DNA of 64,000 bases from Corynebacterium sp. ACRPO (GTDB lineage: Bacteria > Actinomycetota > Actinomycetes > Mycobacteriales > Mycobacteriaceae), in contig NZ_JAKRNE010000001.1 in the NCBI RefSeq assembly GCF_022347205.1, forward strand, positions 62,001 to 126,000. Reading direction: 5' to 3'. The position numbers and the translations under genes are program-made. The notes beneath the pieces are model-generated. The model did not search any database and had not been told where the DNA came from. It worked only from the letters and a program-made list of their open reading frames with translations. Shown piece after piece: positions 26,391 through 35,437 of the stretch (position 1 is the stretch's first letter; each line of letters begins with the position of its first letter).

Positions 26391-26948
26391 ATGATCGATG
26401 AGATTCAGCTCGAAGCAGAAGAGCACATGACCGCTTCCGTCGAGCACACCCGCGAGCAGCTGGTGACCATTCGTACCGGCCGCGCGAACCCCACCATGTT
26501 CAACGGCTTGGTAGCCGAATACTACGGTGTACCTACCCCAATTACCCAGATGGCTACCATTTCCGTACCGGAGCCGCGCATGCTGCTCATCAAGCCTTAT
26601 GAGCAGTCCATGATTCATGAGATTGAAAACTCCATCCGCAACTCGGACTTGGGCGTGAATCCCACCAACGATGGTCAGGTTCTGCGCGTGACCGTTCCGC
26701 AGCTGACGGAGGAGCGTCGTAAAGAAATGGTGAAGCTGGCCAAGAGCAAGGGCGAGGACGGCAAGATTGCTATCCGTAATATTCGCCGCAAGGCCATGGA
26801 GCAGTTGAAGAAGCTGCAGAAGGACGGCGACGCCGGCGAGGACGAGGTCATCGCAGCGGAAAAGGAAATGGAAAAGATTACTTCCGGCTACATCGAGCAG
26901 GTGAATAAGCTGGTAGATAATAAGGAAAACGAGCTGATGGAGGTCTAA
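26391..26948 (+). CDS. frr: Ribosome recycling factor
   Basis: Splits post-termination ribosomes with EF-G. The 185 residues are full length, with [19 protein letters not shown] (two parts: [17 protein letters not shown]), [18 protein letters not shown] and the C-terminal long helices. ATG with AAGGATGAT upstream. A terminator follows. Confidence 0.97.
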   Translation: MIDEIQLEAEEHMTASVEHTREQLVTIRTGRANPTMFNGLVAEYYGVPTPITQMATISVPEPRMLLIKPYEQSMIHEIENSIRNSDLGVNPTNDGQVLRVTVPQLTEERRKEMVKLAKSKGEDGKIAIRNIRRKAMEQLKKLQKDGDAGEDEVIAAEKEMEKITSGYIEQVNKLVDNKENELMEV

Positions 26949-26962
26949 GACCTCCCGTCATT

Positions 26963-26999
26963 GCCGCCGTGCCCGTCCCCGGCCGGCGGCGCTTTTTCT
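26963..26999 (+). terminator. frr terminator
   Basis: GCCGCCG / CGGCGGC stem (7 bp), then GCTTTTT, 15 bp after the stop codon. Confidence 0.82.
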
Positions 27000-27096
27000 G
27001 TTCCGCGGCCTACAGCTCCGAAGTTAGGAGTAGCGGAGGTCGAGCAGTAGAAGTCAGCGAGGGGCGCGAAAGAAGCAGTGAAAGGAGCCGGACACG

Positions 27097-27975
27097 GTGA
27101 GTGACGCCATTAACCGCCGATTGCCTCAGCCGAAGAATGGTGCAGGCCGCGATTTGCCGGCTGCTATCGGCGTTGGCGTAGGCCTCGGCGCACTTGTCGT
27201 GCTCGCCGTATGGGCCGGACCACTCGCGTGGTACGCGGTCGTGGCCCTTGCAGTTGGCGTTGCCATGTGGGAGGTGCTCAGCCGCCTGCGGGAGCATTCC
27301 TACTATATTCCGCGCACACTGCTCATTATTTTGGGCCAAGCCATGGTGTGGATCTCGTGGCCACTGGGCGCGCCCGGCCTTGTCGCGGTCTATGTCACCG
27401 CTGTGCTGGCGCTTATGTTTGGTCGCCTCTTCCATAATGGTCGCCATCGCCCACCCATTAACTACCTGCGTGATATGTCCGTCGGCATTTTTGTCCTAAC
27501 GTGGATTCCGCTTTTTGCCACCTTCGCAGCAATGCTGTCGCTGGTGTCGACCCCGTTTGCCAGTGGTGCCGCTTCCATCGTCGTCTTCATGTTGTGCGTG
27601 GTGGCCTCCGATACTGGTGGCTATATCGCCGGAGTGATGTTTGGCTCGCATCCCATGGCCCCTGCAGTAAGCCCCAAGAAATCGTGGGAGGGCTTTGCCG
27701 GGTCCATCCTTTTTGGCATGGTCACCGGCGCGCTTACCGTGAAGTTCCTGCTCCATCACGATGCCTGGGTGGGCGGCCTAATGGGGCTTGGCCTTGTCAT
27801 TTGTGCCACCTTGGGCGACTTAGTGGAATCACAGTTTAAGCGTGAGCTCGGAATCAAGGATATGTCGGCCTTGCTGCCAGGCCATGGTGGACTGATGGAC
27901 CGCCTGGATGGCATGCTGCCTTCCGCCATGGTTACCTGGGTGGCCATTAGCTTCCTGGCAACGTTCACACCATAG
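27097..27975 (+). CDS. cdsA: Phosphatidate cytidylyltransferase
   Basis: Makes CDP-diacylglycerol from phosphatidic acid and CTP, the precursor of cardiolipin and phosphatidylinositol lipids. The 292-residue membrane protein has about eight helices. The family signature is exact near the C-terminus: SQFKRELGIKD, then PGHGGLMDRLD (about 247-270). GTG with AAAGGAG 9 bp upstream. It follows frr in the conserved pyrH-frr-cdsA-rlmN order; here a LapA-like gene on the other strand lies between cdsA and rlmN. Confidence 0.95.
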   Translation: MSDAINRRLPQPKNGAGRDLPAAIGVGVGLGALVVLAVWAGPLAWYAVVALAVGVAMWEVLSRLREHSYYIPRTLLIILGQAMVWISWPLGAPGLVAVYVTAVLALMFGRLFHNGRHRPPINYLRDMSVGIFVLTWIPLFATFAAMLSLVSTPFASGAASIVVFMLCVVASDTGGYIAGVMFGSHPMAPAVSPKKSWEGFAGSILFGMVTGALTVKFLLHHDAWVGGLMGLGLVICATLGDLVESQFKRELGIKDMSALLPGHGGLMDRLDGMLPSAMVTWVAISFLATFTP

Positions 27976-27989
27976 GAACAGCGGGTACG

Positions 27990-28054
27990 CAAAAGCCGCC
28001 TCTCCCCAATAGTCTTTCCTAAGTAGGCAGGACAGGGGGGAGAGGCGGCTTTTA
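27990..28054. terminator. Bidirectional terminator, cdsA / LapA-like gene
   Basis: A 17-bp perfect inverted repeat (AAAAGCCGCCTCTCCCC) with a 29-nt loop and T-runs on both strands, between two convergent genes. Confidence 0.93.
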
Positions 28055-28058
28055 AGAC

Positions 28059-28466
28059 CTATACCTGCTGAGCCTGCTTGCGAAGTTGGCGGCGCAACTC
28101 AAACATACGCCAGCCACCCACCAGTGCCATGATGAGCGCTCCGCCAATGGCGAAGATGAGGAAAGCAATTCCGGCAGGGAACTCACCGGACCAGCCTAGG
28201 AAGTTCATGGGAACCGCGTGCTGGTTTTGCATGATGAAAACGATGAGAACAATCAGCAGCAGGAAACCTACAATGAGCGCGATCCACGTGCTGGCTGCGA
28301 AAGATCCCTTTGCCTTGCCGGAAGGCTGGGTGGAGTGAGAAGTAGAGTCAGAGACCGTTGGCTCTAGGCTAGAACCGGTCTCCGGTGCAGAAGTGTTCAT
28401 CTCCGTCGAGGAGAGGTCTGCGTCGGAAGAAGAAAAGTCATCTGCGGGGTAATTCGGATTTGTCAT
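28059..28466 (-). CDS. LapA/DUF1049 domain membrane protein
   Basis: A 135-residue protein. An acidic Ser/Asp/Glu-rich N-terminus (about 1-55) precedes two membrane helices (about 58-80 and 95-118) that flank QNQHAVPMNFLGW, the DUF1049 hallmark. A short basic tail (ELRRQLRKQ) ends it. LapA acts in lipopolysaccharide assembly in E. coli; there is no such pathway here, so the role is unknown. The gap to rlmN is under 100 bp and divergent. Confidence 0.82.
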   Translation of the reverse strand: MTNPNYPADDFSSSDADLSSTEMNTSAPETGSSLEPTVSDSTSHSTQPSGKAKGSFAASTWIALIVGFLLLIVLIVFIMQNQHAVPMNFLGWSGEFPAGIAFLIFAIGGALIMALVGGWRMFELRRQLRKQAQQV

Positions 28467-28560
28467 GCATCCATTATTTCTTTAAACCTGTCGATTATGC
28501 CACTTGGCATGGCTTTCAATTGGAAAAACCCACGCAGACCGTGGAAAGATGGGCAACACT

Positions 28561-29673
28561 ATGGCTCAACCAGTGAAACTTAACTTCTCCGCCCCGCGCC
28601 GCGGACTTCCCCCTAAGCACTTCGCGGACCTGACCGAAACCGAGCGTATTGACAAGCTCGCAGAAATTGGCCTGCCTAAATTCCGCGCAAAGCAGCTGGC
28701 TAAGCACTATTACGAGCACTATACCGACAATGTAGAGGATATGACCGATATCCCCGCCGGCAAGCGCGAAGCAGTCAAGGAAGCTTTCTTCCCTGAGCTA
28801 ATGCAGCCTATCCGGACTACTTCCACGGATGACGGCGAGACCACTAAGTCCCTGTGGCGTTTGCATGATGGCACGCTGCTGGAGTCGGTTTTGATGCGCT
28901 ACCCAGGGCGCGCTACGTTGTGTATTTCTTCCCAGGCCGGCTGCGGTATGGCCTGCCCGTTCTGCGCTACCGGCCAGGGCGGTCTGGACCGCAATTTGTC
29001 TACGGGTGAGATTGTTGAGCAGTTCCGCCATGCTGCAGCTGCAATGGCAGCAGAAGGCGGCCGCCTGTCCAACGTAGTTTTCATGGGCATGGGTGAGCCA
29101 CTGGCCAACTACAAGCGCGTGGTGCAGGCCGTGCGACAGATTACCGGCCAGGATGGTGCCGGCTTTGGTCTTTCCCAGCGCAACGTGACCGTGTCTACCG
29201 TGGGCTTGGCACCGGCAATCCGTAAGCTGGCGGACGAAGATTTGGCCTGCACGCTCGCCGTTTCCTTGCACACTCCGGATGATGAGCTGCGCGATGGTCT
29301 CGTGCCGGTCAATAACCGCTGGTCCGTCGATGAGGTGCTCGATGCCGCGCGTTATTACGCGGATAAGTCTGCTCGCCGCGTGTCCATTGAGTATGCTCTG
29401 ATTCGCGATAAGAATGACCAGGATTTCCGCGCGGATATGCTGGGCCGCAAGCTGCATCAGAAGCTGGGCTCCAAGGTTCACGTCAATGTCATTCCGCTGA
29501 ACCCCACGCCGGGCTCGGAGTGGGATGCAGCCCCGCAGGACCGCCAAGACGAGTTCGTGCGCCGCGTACAGGCCCAAGGCGTTCCTTGCACGGTGCGCGA
29601 TACAAAGGGCGATGAGATTGCGGCAGCTTGTGGTCAGCTCGCAGCGGATGAACGGGAAGATAAGTCCGCCTAA
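28561..29673 (+). CDS. rlmN: 23S rRNA (A2503-C2)-methyltransferase RlmN
   Basis: Radical-SAM enzyme that methylates A2503 of 23S rRNA and A37 of some tRNAs. Of 370 residues, the 4Fe-4S motif is [11 protein letters not shown] (about 121), followed by [11 protein letters not shown] and [14 protein letters not shown]. The C-terminal catalytic Cys is in [19 protein letters not shown] 28561 was chosen because [12 protein letters not shown] N-termini start here; ATG 28549 is an alternative. GGAAAG lies 12 bp upstream. Confidence 0.95.
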   Translation: MAQPVKLNFSAPRRGLPPKHFADLTETERIDKLAEIGLPKFRAKQLAKHYYEHYTDNVEDMTDIPAGKREAVKEAFFPELMQPIRTTSTDDGETTKSLWRLHDGTLLESVLMRYPGRATLCISSQAGCGMACPFCATGQGGLDRNLSTGEIVEQFRHAAAAMAAEGGRLSNVVFMGMGEPLANYKRVVQAVRQITGQDGAGFGLSQRNVTVSTVGLAPAIRKLADEDLACTLAVSLHTPDDELRDGLVPVNNRWSVDEVLDAARYYADKSARRVSIEYALIRDKNDQDFRADMLGRKLHQKLGSKVHVNVIPLNPTPGSEWDAAPQDRQDEFVRRVQAQGVPCTVRDTKGDEIAAACGQLAADEREDKSA

Positions 29674-29677
29674 CTGA

Positions 29678-29683
29678 TAAGAT
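29678..29683 (+). promoter_or_regulatory. -10 hexamer TAAGAT, leaderless ABC-gene mRNA
   Basis: CTGATAAGAT ends 8 bp before ATG 29692, directly after the rlmN stop. It supports ATG 29692 over the TTG at 29683. Confidence 0.55.
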
Positions 29684-29691
29684 TGGCGGAT

Positions 29692-30522
29692 ATGATTATT
29701 CCGAATTATCCGCCGCTTGCAGATGACCCCACCGCGCAGGCCTTTGCCGTGCGCGGTCTGAATAAATCGTTCGCTGGGCGCCCCGCGGTGTCGAATTTGA
29801 GCCTCGACATTCCGCGGGGCTCTATTTATGGCATCGTCGGCCCTAATGGCGCCGGCAAAACCACCATGCTGACCATGGCATGCGGCCTGCTGCGCCCGGA
29901 TAGCGGCGAGGCCTTTATCGCTGGGCACAATACGTGGCAGGAACCGATTGCGGCTAAGGCGGCGATGGGCCTGCTCATTGATGGTGCTCCCGTCTTTGAC
30001 CGCTTGTCTGGCCCGGAGTACTTGTTCTATTTAGGTGCGTTGCGCAGCATGAACCAAGCCGAGGTGGAGCGCCGCAGCGCACAACTGCTGGATGCCCTGC
30101 AGCTTGCCGACGCCGCCGATAAACCCATCGCGGACTACTCCGCCGGCATGACTAAGAAGATCCTTTTGGCAGGTGCGCTCCTGCATAACCCAGAGGTAGT
30201 GATCCTCGACGAGCCTTTGGAAGCGGTGGACCCAGTCTCCGGCCAGCTCATTCAGGAGCTCTTGCGCGCCTATGCCGCCCGCGGTGGCACCGTAATCCTG
30301 TCTTCACACGTCATGCAATTGGTAGAAGGCTTGTGTGACCACGTAGCCATTATCGCGGGAGGACAGGTGCTATCTGCTGGCCACGTGGAGGAGGTGCGCC
30401 AAGGCGGCAGCCTGACGGATGCCTTTATCCACTTTGCCGGTGGGAGTGATTTTGATGCGGGCTCTTTCGATTGGCTGCGCCGTGGAGGCGGCGAGCCGCA
30501 GCGCGGGGAAGGGGAGGCGTAA
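29692..30522 (+). CDS. ABC transporter ATP-binding protein
   Basis: A 276-residue nucleotide-binding subunit for the ABC-2 permease that follows after 5 bp. It has Walker A GPNGAGKTT (about 50-58), a variant signature YSAGMTKKILLAGAL instead of LSGGQ, Walker B VVILDEPLEAVDP, and the His switch in ILSSHVM. The C-terminal tail is Gly/Arg-rich. The CcmA/NatA-like class usually powers export of lipids, drugs or ions; the substrate is unknown. The start is at the predicted transcription start. Confidence 0.92.
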   Translation: MIIPNYPPLADDPTAQAFAVRGLNKSFAGRPAVSNLSLDIPRGSIYGIVGPNGAGKTTMLTMACGLLRPDSGEAFIAGHNTWQEPIAAKAAMGLLIDGAPVFDRLSGPEYLFYLGALRSMNQAEVERRSAQLLDALQLADAADKPIADYSAGMTKKILLAGALLHNPEVVILDEPLEAVDPVSGQLIQELLRAYAARGGTVILSSHVMQLVEGLCDHVAIIAGGQVLSAGHVEEVRQGGSLTDAFIHFAGGSDFDAGSFDWLRRGGGEPQRGEGEA

Positions 30523-30527
30523 GCTCA

Positions 30528-32120
30528 ATGACTTCGACGCTCCTCAAGCTGCACCGCACACTCTGGGCGCGCAATCTCAAGGCGAATGCCGCGGCGGTTA
30601 TGATCCCTATCTGCCTCTTGCTCTACGGTCTCATCGGCCTCGCGTCGCTGAGCGCTCTTGCTGCGGCGGATATCTCCATCGGAACTGGAAAAATGCAAGC
30701 CCTTACCGTGGCCCCCGCTGTAGGAACGCTGGCCTTTATCGTTATCACCCTCATCATGCCCAGCGGGGAGAACCAACTTTCTGCCCGTGAGCTCTCCGCA
30801 TTGCCATTGCGGTTAAAAGACATCACACCGGCGCTTGCTATTGCCTCAGTACTCAATCTGCGAGCACCTGTATCTGTCCTGCTTTCCATCGCCTATGCGG
30901 TGGCGGGAAGTGTGATTTTGGCGGCCAATGGTAAGGCATTGTTCATCGTGCCCTTCTGCCTAGGCATGCTCTTTTCCCTAGTTCTGACGCTGGTCTTAGT
31001 AGATCTCGCGGTCTATGCTGGGGTTACTGTCGCGGAGCTAAGCTCGACCACCCTCAAAGTTTTGGGTGCGCTGGCGGTGTTCTTGCTCATCTTTGGTTCT
31101 AATCGGCTTGCTTCCCTCGCTGGCTCTGACTTCCCATTGGGAACTGTGGGCGAGGGTCTGGCATGGACGCCCGTAGGCGCACCGGTGGGCTGGGCGCTCG
31201 CGCTCGCCCAAGGCCAACTGGCGGTGGCACTAGCACAGGTCCTCATCGCCGCGGCGTCGCTGGGCGCAGCCGTGTGGGCGTGGCACCGGTTGTTGCGCTT
31301 GCAATTCGAGCGTCGCACACTCTTGTCTCCGGCGCACCAACGCCGCGAAAAGGCCAAAGGGATAAGTCGCTTTTCCTTGGGCACCTTTTCCTATCGCGGT
31401 CCGGCTGCCATGGAATTTACGCGCTCGCTGCGCTACATTTTCCGCGACTCTCGCCTTATCGGCACCATCATCATGCAGCCGATTTTGGCAATCGTCTTTA
31501 TCATTCAGGGCTTTACTACTGATTCCGTCATGCCGTCTATAGGAGTGCTATTTCTGGGACTCTTCGGTGGAATTGTAGCCACCAATGACTTCGGTTACGA
31601 CGGTCCAAGCCTGTGGGTAAAGATGGCCGCACCAGTTCGTCCGCGCACCTTTGTCTACGCGCGGCACTGGGCGCACTTGGCGCCCACGGCCATAACCTTC
31701 GTCCTCTCGGCGGCGGTGCTTTTCGCAGTGAGCGCCGACAAAGCGCTCACCGGGTGTTTGATGGTGGTCGCACTGGGAATTTTCATTTCTTCTGCGGGGT
31801 TGTCATTGCTGCTATCCACCTTTAATCCCTTTGCCACCGCGCGGCCCGGTGGCAGTATGTGGGCAGATAAATCCGGCTACTCGGCCAGTGCCTTCTTAAG
31901 CGCCATTTTGAATTTGTTTATTGGCTGGACGCCGATTATCCCTGGCGTCATTCCAATGGCCATCGGCTACGGCTCGAATATGGCGCTGGTTGCGCTGGGT
32001 TTTATCCTCGTCATTGCGGTTCCCGTTGCGTGTTATATCTTTGCCCTCCGGGTAAGCGGCAAACGTGTGGACAACTCCTTGCCTGAGATTTACGCCAAGG
32101 TGGGGCACTGGGTGTCTTAA
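30528..32120 (+). CDS. ABC-2 type exporter permease
   Basis: A 530-residue integral membrane protein with about 12 hydrophobic segments, for example AAVMIPICLLLYGLIGLASL (20-40) and several in the second half. The centre has a charged cytoplasmic part (LQFERRTLLSPAHQRREKAKG). ATG 30528 has GGGGAGG 6 bp upstream. It pairs with the ATPase gene just before it. I see no link to a known substrate. A TTGTCCACA (minus strand) lies inside the gene at 32066-32074. Confidence 0.88.
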   Translation: MTSTLLKLHRTLWARNLKANAAAVMIPICLLLYGLIGLASLSALAAADISIGTGKMQALTVAPAVGTLAFIVITLIMPSGENQLSARELSALPLRLKDITPALAIASVLNLRAPVSVLLSIAYAVAGSVILAANGKALFIVPFCLGMLFSLVLTLVLVDLAVYAGVTVAELSSTTLKVLGALAVFLLIFGSNRLASLAGSDFPLGTVGEGLAWTPVGAPVGWALALAQGQLAVALAQVLIAAASLGAAVWAWHRLLRLQFERRTLLSPAHQRREKAKGISRFSLGTFSYRGPAAMEFTRSLRYIFRDSRLIGTIIMQPILAIVFIIQGFTTDSVMPSIGVLFLGLFGGIVATNDFGYDGPSLWVKMAAPVRPRTFVYARHWAHLAPTAITFVLSAAVLFAVSADKALTGCLMVVALGIFISSAGLSLLLSTFNPFATARPGGSMWADKSGYSASAFLSAILNLFIGWTPIIPGVIPMAIGYGSNMALVALGFILVIAVPVACYIFALRVSGKRVDNSLPEIYAKVGHWVS

Positions 32121-32225
32121 TCCTCCGGCCCCGCGACAGTGGCCGCATCGCTGCCCTCCCAGGGCGCGATTGGGTCCGTGGGGGGCTGGGAGTGGGGCCT
32201 CAACGACAGACTGCGTTGGTGAGTA

Positions 32226-32253
32226 GGGGGCGTCGCCAAGCGGAGGCATAAAG
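32226..32253. repeat. Copy 2 of a ~29-bp intergenic repeat
   Basis: GGGGGCGTCGCCAAGCG then GAGGCATAAAG, nearly the same as 10340-10368. It sits in the 186-bp gap between the convergent permease and DUF2631 genes. An imperfect hairpin (CCGCCGGCCTTC / GAAGGGCGGCGG, 32258-32286) follows it. Confidence 0.45.
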
Positions 32254-32306
32254 AAACCGCCGGCCTTCGCAGGGAAGGGCGGCGGTAGCTAAAGCGTGCT
32301 AAAAGC

Positions 32307-32768
32307 TTAGAGCGTGTGCTTGCCGGAGGTAACCGGGGTGGCGTTGTTGGTGCCTGGCTCAACGCGCAGGTGAGAAACGCGGGAAGGCTCAATGTTGAGC
32401 GCGCGCAGCTGGGAATCGGACAGCTCAGCGTATACACCGGTGTTGGTCTTCTGGTCGTAGACCCAGTCCGGCTCCTGGTGGCCCACCGGCTGGTTGCGGG
32501 CGGTCACGGTGCGAACCTGGTGCAGCTTAGGCTGGAAAGCGTGGATGAGCAGGCCAACGGCGATCAAGATAGCCAAGGCAATGAGCCAGATGGTCTCAAC
32601 GTGGCCCTTGTGGTTACCAAAGTTGTAGGCAAGCAGGAACAGGACAGAGATCCAACCAGCGATCTGCACGCCAGAGCGGCTGATGCGGGACCAACCGAAT
32701 CCTGCGGATGGAACGTCCTCAGTAGAAACACCGTCAAATACCTGCGGTACCGGCTTGTGGGAAGACAC
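32307..32768 (-). CDS. DUF2631 membrane protein
   Basis: A 153-residue protein of the actinobacterial DUF2631 family. Two membrane helices (about 35-52, IAGWISVLFLLAYNF; about 60-80, IWLIALAILIAVGLLIHAF) follow FGWSRISRSGVQIAGW. The C-terminus is polar (EPDWVYDQKTNTGVYAELSD). Function unknown. GTG 32768 has AAGGAG 6 bp upstream and is preferred over the longest frame (to 32882). It lies divergent from dxr. Confidence 0.85.
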   Translation of the reverse strand: MSSHKPVPQVFDGVSTEDVPSAGFGWSRISRSGVQIAGWISVLFLLAYNFGNHKGHVETIWLIALAILIAVGLLIHAFQPKLHQVRTVTARNQPVGHQEPDWVYDQKTNTGVYAELSDSQLRALNIEPSRVSHLRVEPGTNNATPVTSGKHTL

Positions 32769-32933
32769 TTGCTCTCCTTCGCTTCTGCGTGTGTCCGTCT
32801 GCGCGATGGGCATGCGGGCACACCAATGCCATTTGTCTGCTACACATTCTAAAACATCGCACCTGAGATGGCGATTAAACACCCCCGTCGCAGTGCGGCG
32901 TACCTGCCGCGCACGCCCAATGGTGGTGGGCGC

Positions 32934-32939
32934 TAGGGT
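32934..32939 (+). promoter_or_regulatory. -10 hexamer TAGGGT, leaderless dxr mRNA
   Basis: GCTAGGGT ends 6 bp before GTG 32946. The GGAGG between them is too close to the start to serve as a ribosome-binding site. Confidence 0.5.
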
Positions 32940-32945
32940 GGAGGC

Positions 32946-34106
32946 GTGACTACTCAGCGAATACTCATTCTTGGTTCCACCGGTTCAATCGGCACGCAGG
33001 CTCTGGAAGTCATTGCGGATAATCCCGATAAATTCGACGTCGTGGGAATCGCTGCGGGTGGCTCCAACCCGCAGCTCATCATCGAACAAGCCCGTAGCCT
33101 CAACCTTTCGTTTGACCACGTTGCTGTGGCCAACGAGGCCGCAGCCGCCGAGGTGTCGGCCGCTTTAGGCGGTTCGGTTTTGAGTGGCGCCGACGCTGCA
33201 GAGCACCTAGTGCGCTCGGCCCCGGCCGATACGGTACTCAATGCCTTGGTGGGTTCTTTGGGGCTCAAAGCCACCTTGGCCACACTGGAAATGGGCGAGT
33301 ACTTAGCCTTGGCCAATAAGGAATCCCTCGTCGCGGGTGGCACGCTGGTTACGCAGAAGGCGCGCCCTGGCCAGATTATCCCTGTTGACTCGGAACATTC
33401 CGCCATGGCGCAGTGCCTGCGCGCCGGCGAGGAGGAGGAGCTGGATAAGCTCGTCCTTACCGCCTCTGGTGGACCCTTCCGCGGTTGGTCGCGCGAAGAG
33501 ATGTGGGACGTGACCCCTGAGCAGGCAGCGCAGCACCCAACCTGGTCCATGGGGCAGATGAATACCCTCAACTCTGCCACCCTCATTAATAAGGGCCTGG
33601 AGCTGATTGAAGCCACCCTGCTCTTTGACATCGCCCCGGAGCGCATCGACGTCACCGTGCACCCGCAGTCCATCATTCACTCCATGGCCACCTTCAAAGA
33701 CGGCTGCACAATTGCTCAGGTCTCGCCGCCGTCAATGAAGCTGCCCATTTCGCTGGCGCTGAATTGGCCGCACCGCGTACCAGGCGCCCAGCCGGCCTTG
33801 GACTTTGCGCAGGCGCATGACTGGCGTTTTGAGCCGCTTGACGATGCCGCCTTTCCCGCCGTCAGCCTCGCCCGCCGGGCCGCGGCCGAGGGAACAGGGG
33901 TCATTTATAATGCCGCTAATGAGGAAGCTGCGGCCGCGTTCTTGTCCGGGCGCATCCATTTCCCGGAGATCGTGGACGTCGTGGGCACGATCCTTGATTC
34001 CGCATCCGAGTTTGCTGGTGTAGTCTCTAGCCTCGATGAAATCCTCGCGGTAGAAGGCGAGGCGCGCAGGCGCGCGAATGCGCTGATTGATTCGCTGGCT
34101 GACTAG
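32946..34106 (+). CDS. dxr: 1-deoxy-D-xylulose 5-phosphate reductoisomerase
   Basis: Second step of the MEP isoprenoid pathway: turns DXP into MEP with NADPH; target of fosmidomycin. The 386 residues have an NADP-binding start [25 protein letters not shown], the metal site VDSEHSA and ASGGPFRGW. First gene of dxr-rip1-ispG, so two MEP genes flank the intramembrane protease. The GTG start fits a leaderless promoter. Confidence 0.97.
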   Translation: MTTQRILILGSTGSIGTQALEVIADNPDKFDVVGIAAGGSNPQLIIEQARSLNLSFDHVAVANEAAAAEVSAALGGSVLSGADAAEHLVRSAPADTVLNALVGSLGLKATLATLEMGEYLALANKESLVAGGTLVTQKARPGQIIPVDSEHSAMAQCLRAGEEEELDKLVLTASGGPFRGWSREEMWDVTPEQAAQHPTWSMGQMNTLNSATLINKGLELIEATLLFDIAPERIDVTVHPQSIIHSMATFKDGCTIAQVSPPSMKLPISLALNWPHRVPGAQPALDFAQAHDWRFEPLDDAAFPAVSLARRAAAEGTGVIYNAANEEAAAAFLSGRIHFPEIVDVVGTILDSASEFAGVVSSLDEILAVEGEARRRANALIDSLAD

Positions 34107-34120
34107 AAAGCTTTCACACC

Positions 34121-35329
34121 ATGGCAAACTTGCTGGGCATTGTGTTTTTCGCCCTTGGCATCGGGCTTACCGTAGCGTTGCACGAAGCAGGCCATATGCT
34201 CACGGCGCGTGCCTTTGGCATGCGCGTGCGCCGTTATTTTATTGGCTTTGGGCCGCGCCTATTTTCCTTCCGGAAGGGCCACACCGAATATGGACTTGCG
34301 GCCTTCCCAGTAGGCGGGTTCTGTGATATCGCTGGCATGACCGCGCAGGATGAATTCCTCACCGAGGAAGAAGAGCCCCATGCAATGTATAGAAAGCCGT
34401 GGTGGCAGCGCATAATTGTGATGGCCGGCGGCATCGGTGTCAACCTGATTTTGGGCTTTGTCATCCTTTACTTTGTGGCGATGACGGCTGGTTTGCCCAA
34501 CCCTGATGCTGATGTGCGCCCGCGCGTGGGTGAGGTGACGTGCTCGGCCAATCAGAAGCCGAACCAAGAGCTAGAGACGTGCACGGGTAAAGGCCCCGCT
34601 GGAAAGGCCGGCGTGCAGGAGGGCGATATCGTCGTGGCCCTCGGTGGCCAGAAGCTGGATTCTTTTACCCAGCTGCGCGATGAGGTAATGCAGCGCCCCG
34701 GCGAGACCATCACGCTGACGGTTGAGCGCGGTGGGGAAGACAGGGACTTCACAGTCCACCTCGATACGGTCAAGCGGTTGAACCAAGACGGCGAGCTGGT
34801 GGATGCTGGCTCAATCGGGCTGAGCAATCAGCTAATCGATGTCGTCGAAAAGCACGGCGCCGTCGACGCCCTACCGGCAACCTGGCGCTTTAGCACCTAC
34901 TCGTTGGACGCAACGGTCGACGGGCTGAAGCAATTCCCGGGCAAAATTCCGGGTGTGGTGGCCTCCATCTTCGGCCACGAACGCGAGGCCGATGGCCCGA
35001 TGTCCGTCGTCGGCGCTTCTCGCGTGGGCGGCGAATTGGCGGAGCGTTCCCTGTGGTCGATGTTCTTTATGATGCTGGCCACGCTGAACTTCTTCCTCGC
35101 ACTCTTTAACCTGATTCCGCTGCCGCCTTTCGACGGCGGACATATCGCCGTCATCATCTATGAAAAGCTGCGCGATGGCATCCGCAAACTGGCGGGCAAG
35201 CCAGCTCTGGGGCCGGCCGATTACACCAAGTTGATGCCGGTGACCTATGTCATGGCCGCGCTGCTGATGGGCGTCGGCGCCATCGTCATCGTCGCCGATG
35301 TGGTCAACCCCATACGGCTATTTGGCTAG
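34121..35329 (+). CDS. rip1: Site-2 intramembrane metalloprotease (Rip1/RseP family)
   Basis: A 402-residue M50 protease that cuts transmembrane anti-sigma factors and regulates the envelope. The zinc motif is HEAGH at 21-25, in the first helix; the third ligand Asp338 is in PLPPFDGGH. A PDZ domain covers about 135-215 (GKAGVQEGDIVVALGGQ). Four membrane helices. It starts 14 bp after dxr and has a weak ribosome-binding site (GAAAG). The dxr-rip1-ispG order matches mycobacteria and C. glutamicum. Confidence 0.94.
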   Translation: MANLLGIVFFALGIGLTVALHEAGHMLTARAFGMRVRRYFIGFGPRLFSFRKGHTEYGLAAFPVGGFCDIAGMTAQDEFLTEEEEPHAMYRKPWWQRIIVMAGGIGVNLILGFVILYFVAMTAGLPNPDADVRPRVGEVTCSANQKPNQELETCTGKGPAGKAGVQEGDIVVALGGQKLDSFTQLRDEVMQRPGETITLTVERGGEDRDFTVHLDTVKRLNQDGELVDAGSIGLSNQLIDVVEKHGAVDALPATWRFSTYSLDATVDGLKQFPGKIPGVVASIFGHEREADGPMSVVGASRVGGELAERSLWSMFFMMLATLNFFLALFNLIPLPPFDGGHIAVIIYEKLRDGIRKLAGKPALGPADYTKLMPVTYVMAALLMGVGAIVIVADVVNPIRLFG

Positions 35330-35354
35330 TCGCCGCAGCCCCCGCTGCGCGCAC

Positions 35355-35383
35355 TTCAGGCATAAAGCAAGCAGTGCTAGAGT
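35355..35383 (+). promoter_or_regulatory. Promoter for ispG
   Basis: TTCAGG (35355-35360), a 17-bp spacer and TAGAGT (35378-35383). It gives a leader of about 48 nt before ATG 35438, so ispG can be transcribed apart from dxr-rip1. Confidence 0.5.
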
Positions 35384-35437
35384 GGGGGCGTTAATCACCC
35401 ACCGTATGTATTTACTGTGCTTCAACAAGGAGAATTC

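Noticed and set aside
28798..29928. 376-codon open frame opposite rlmN
   Set aside because: It covers conserved rlmN motifs in antisense and has no family features.
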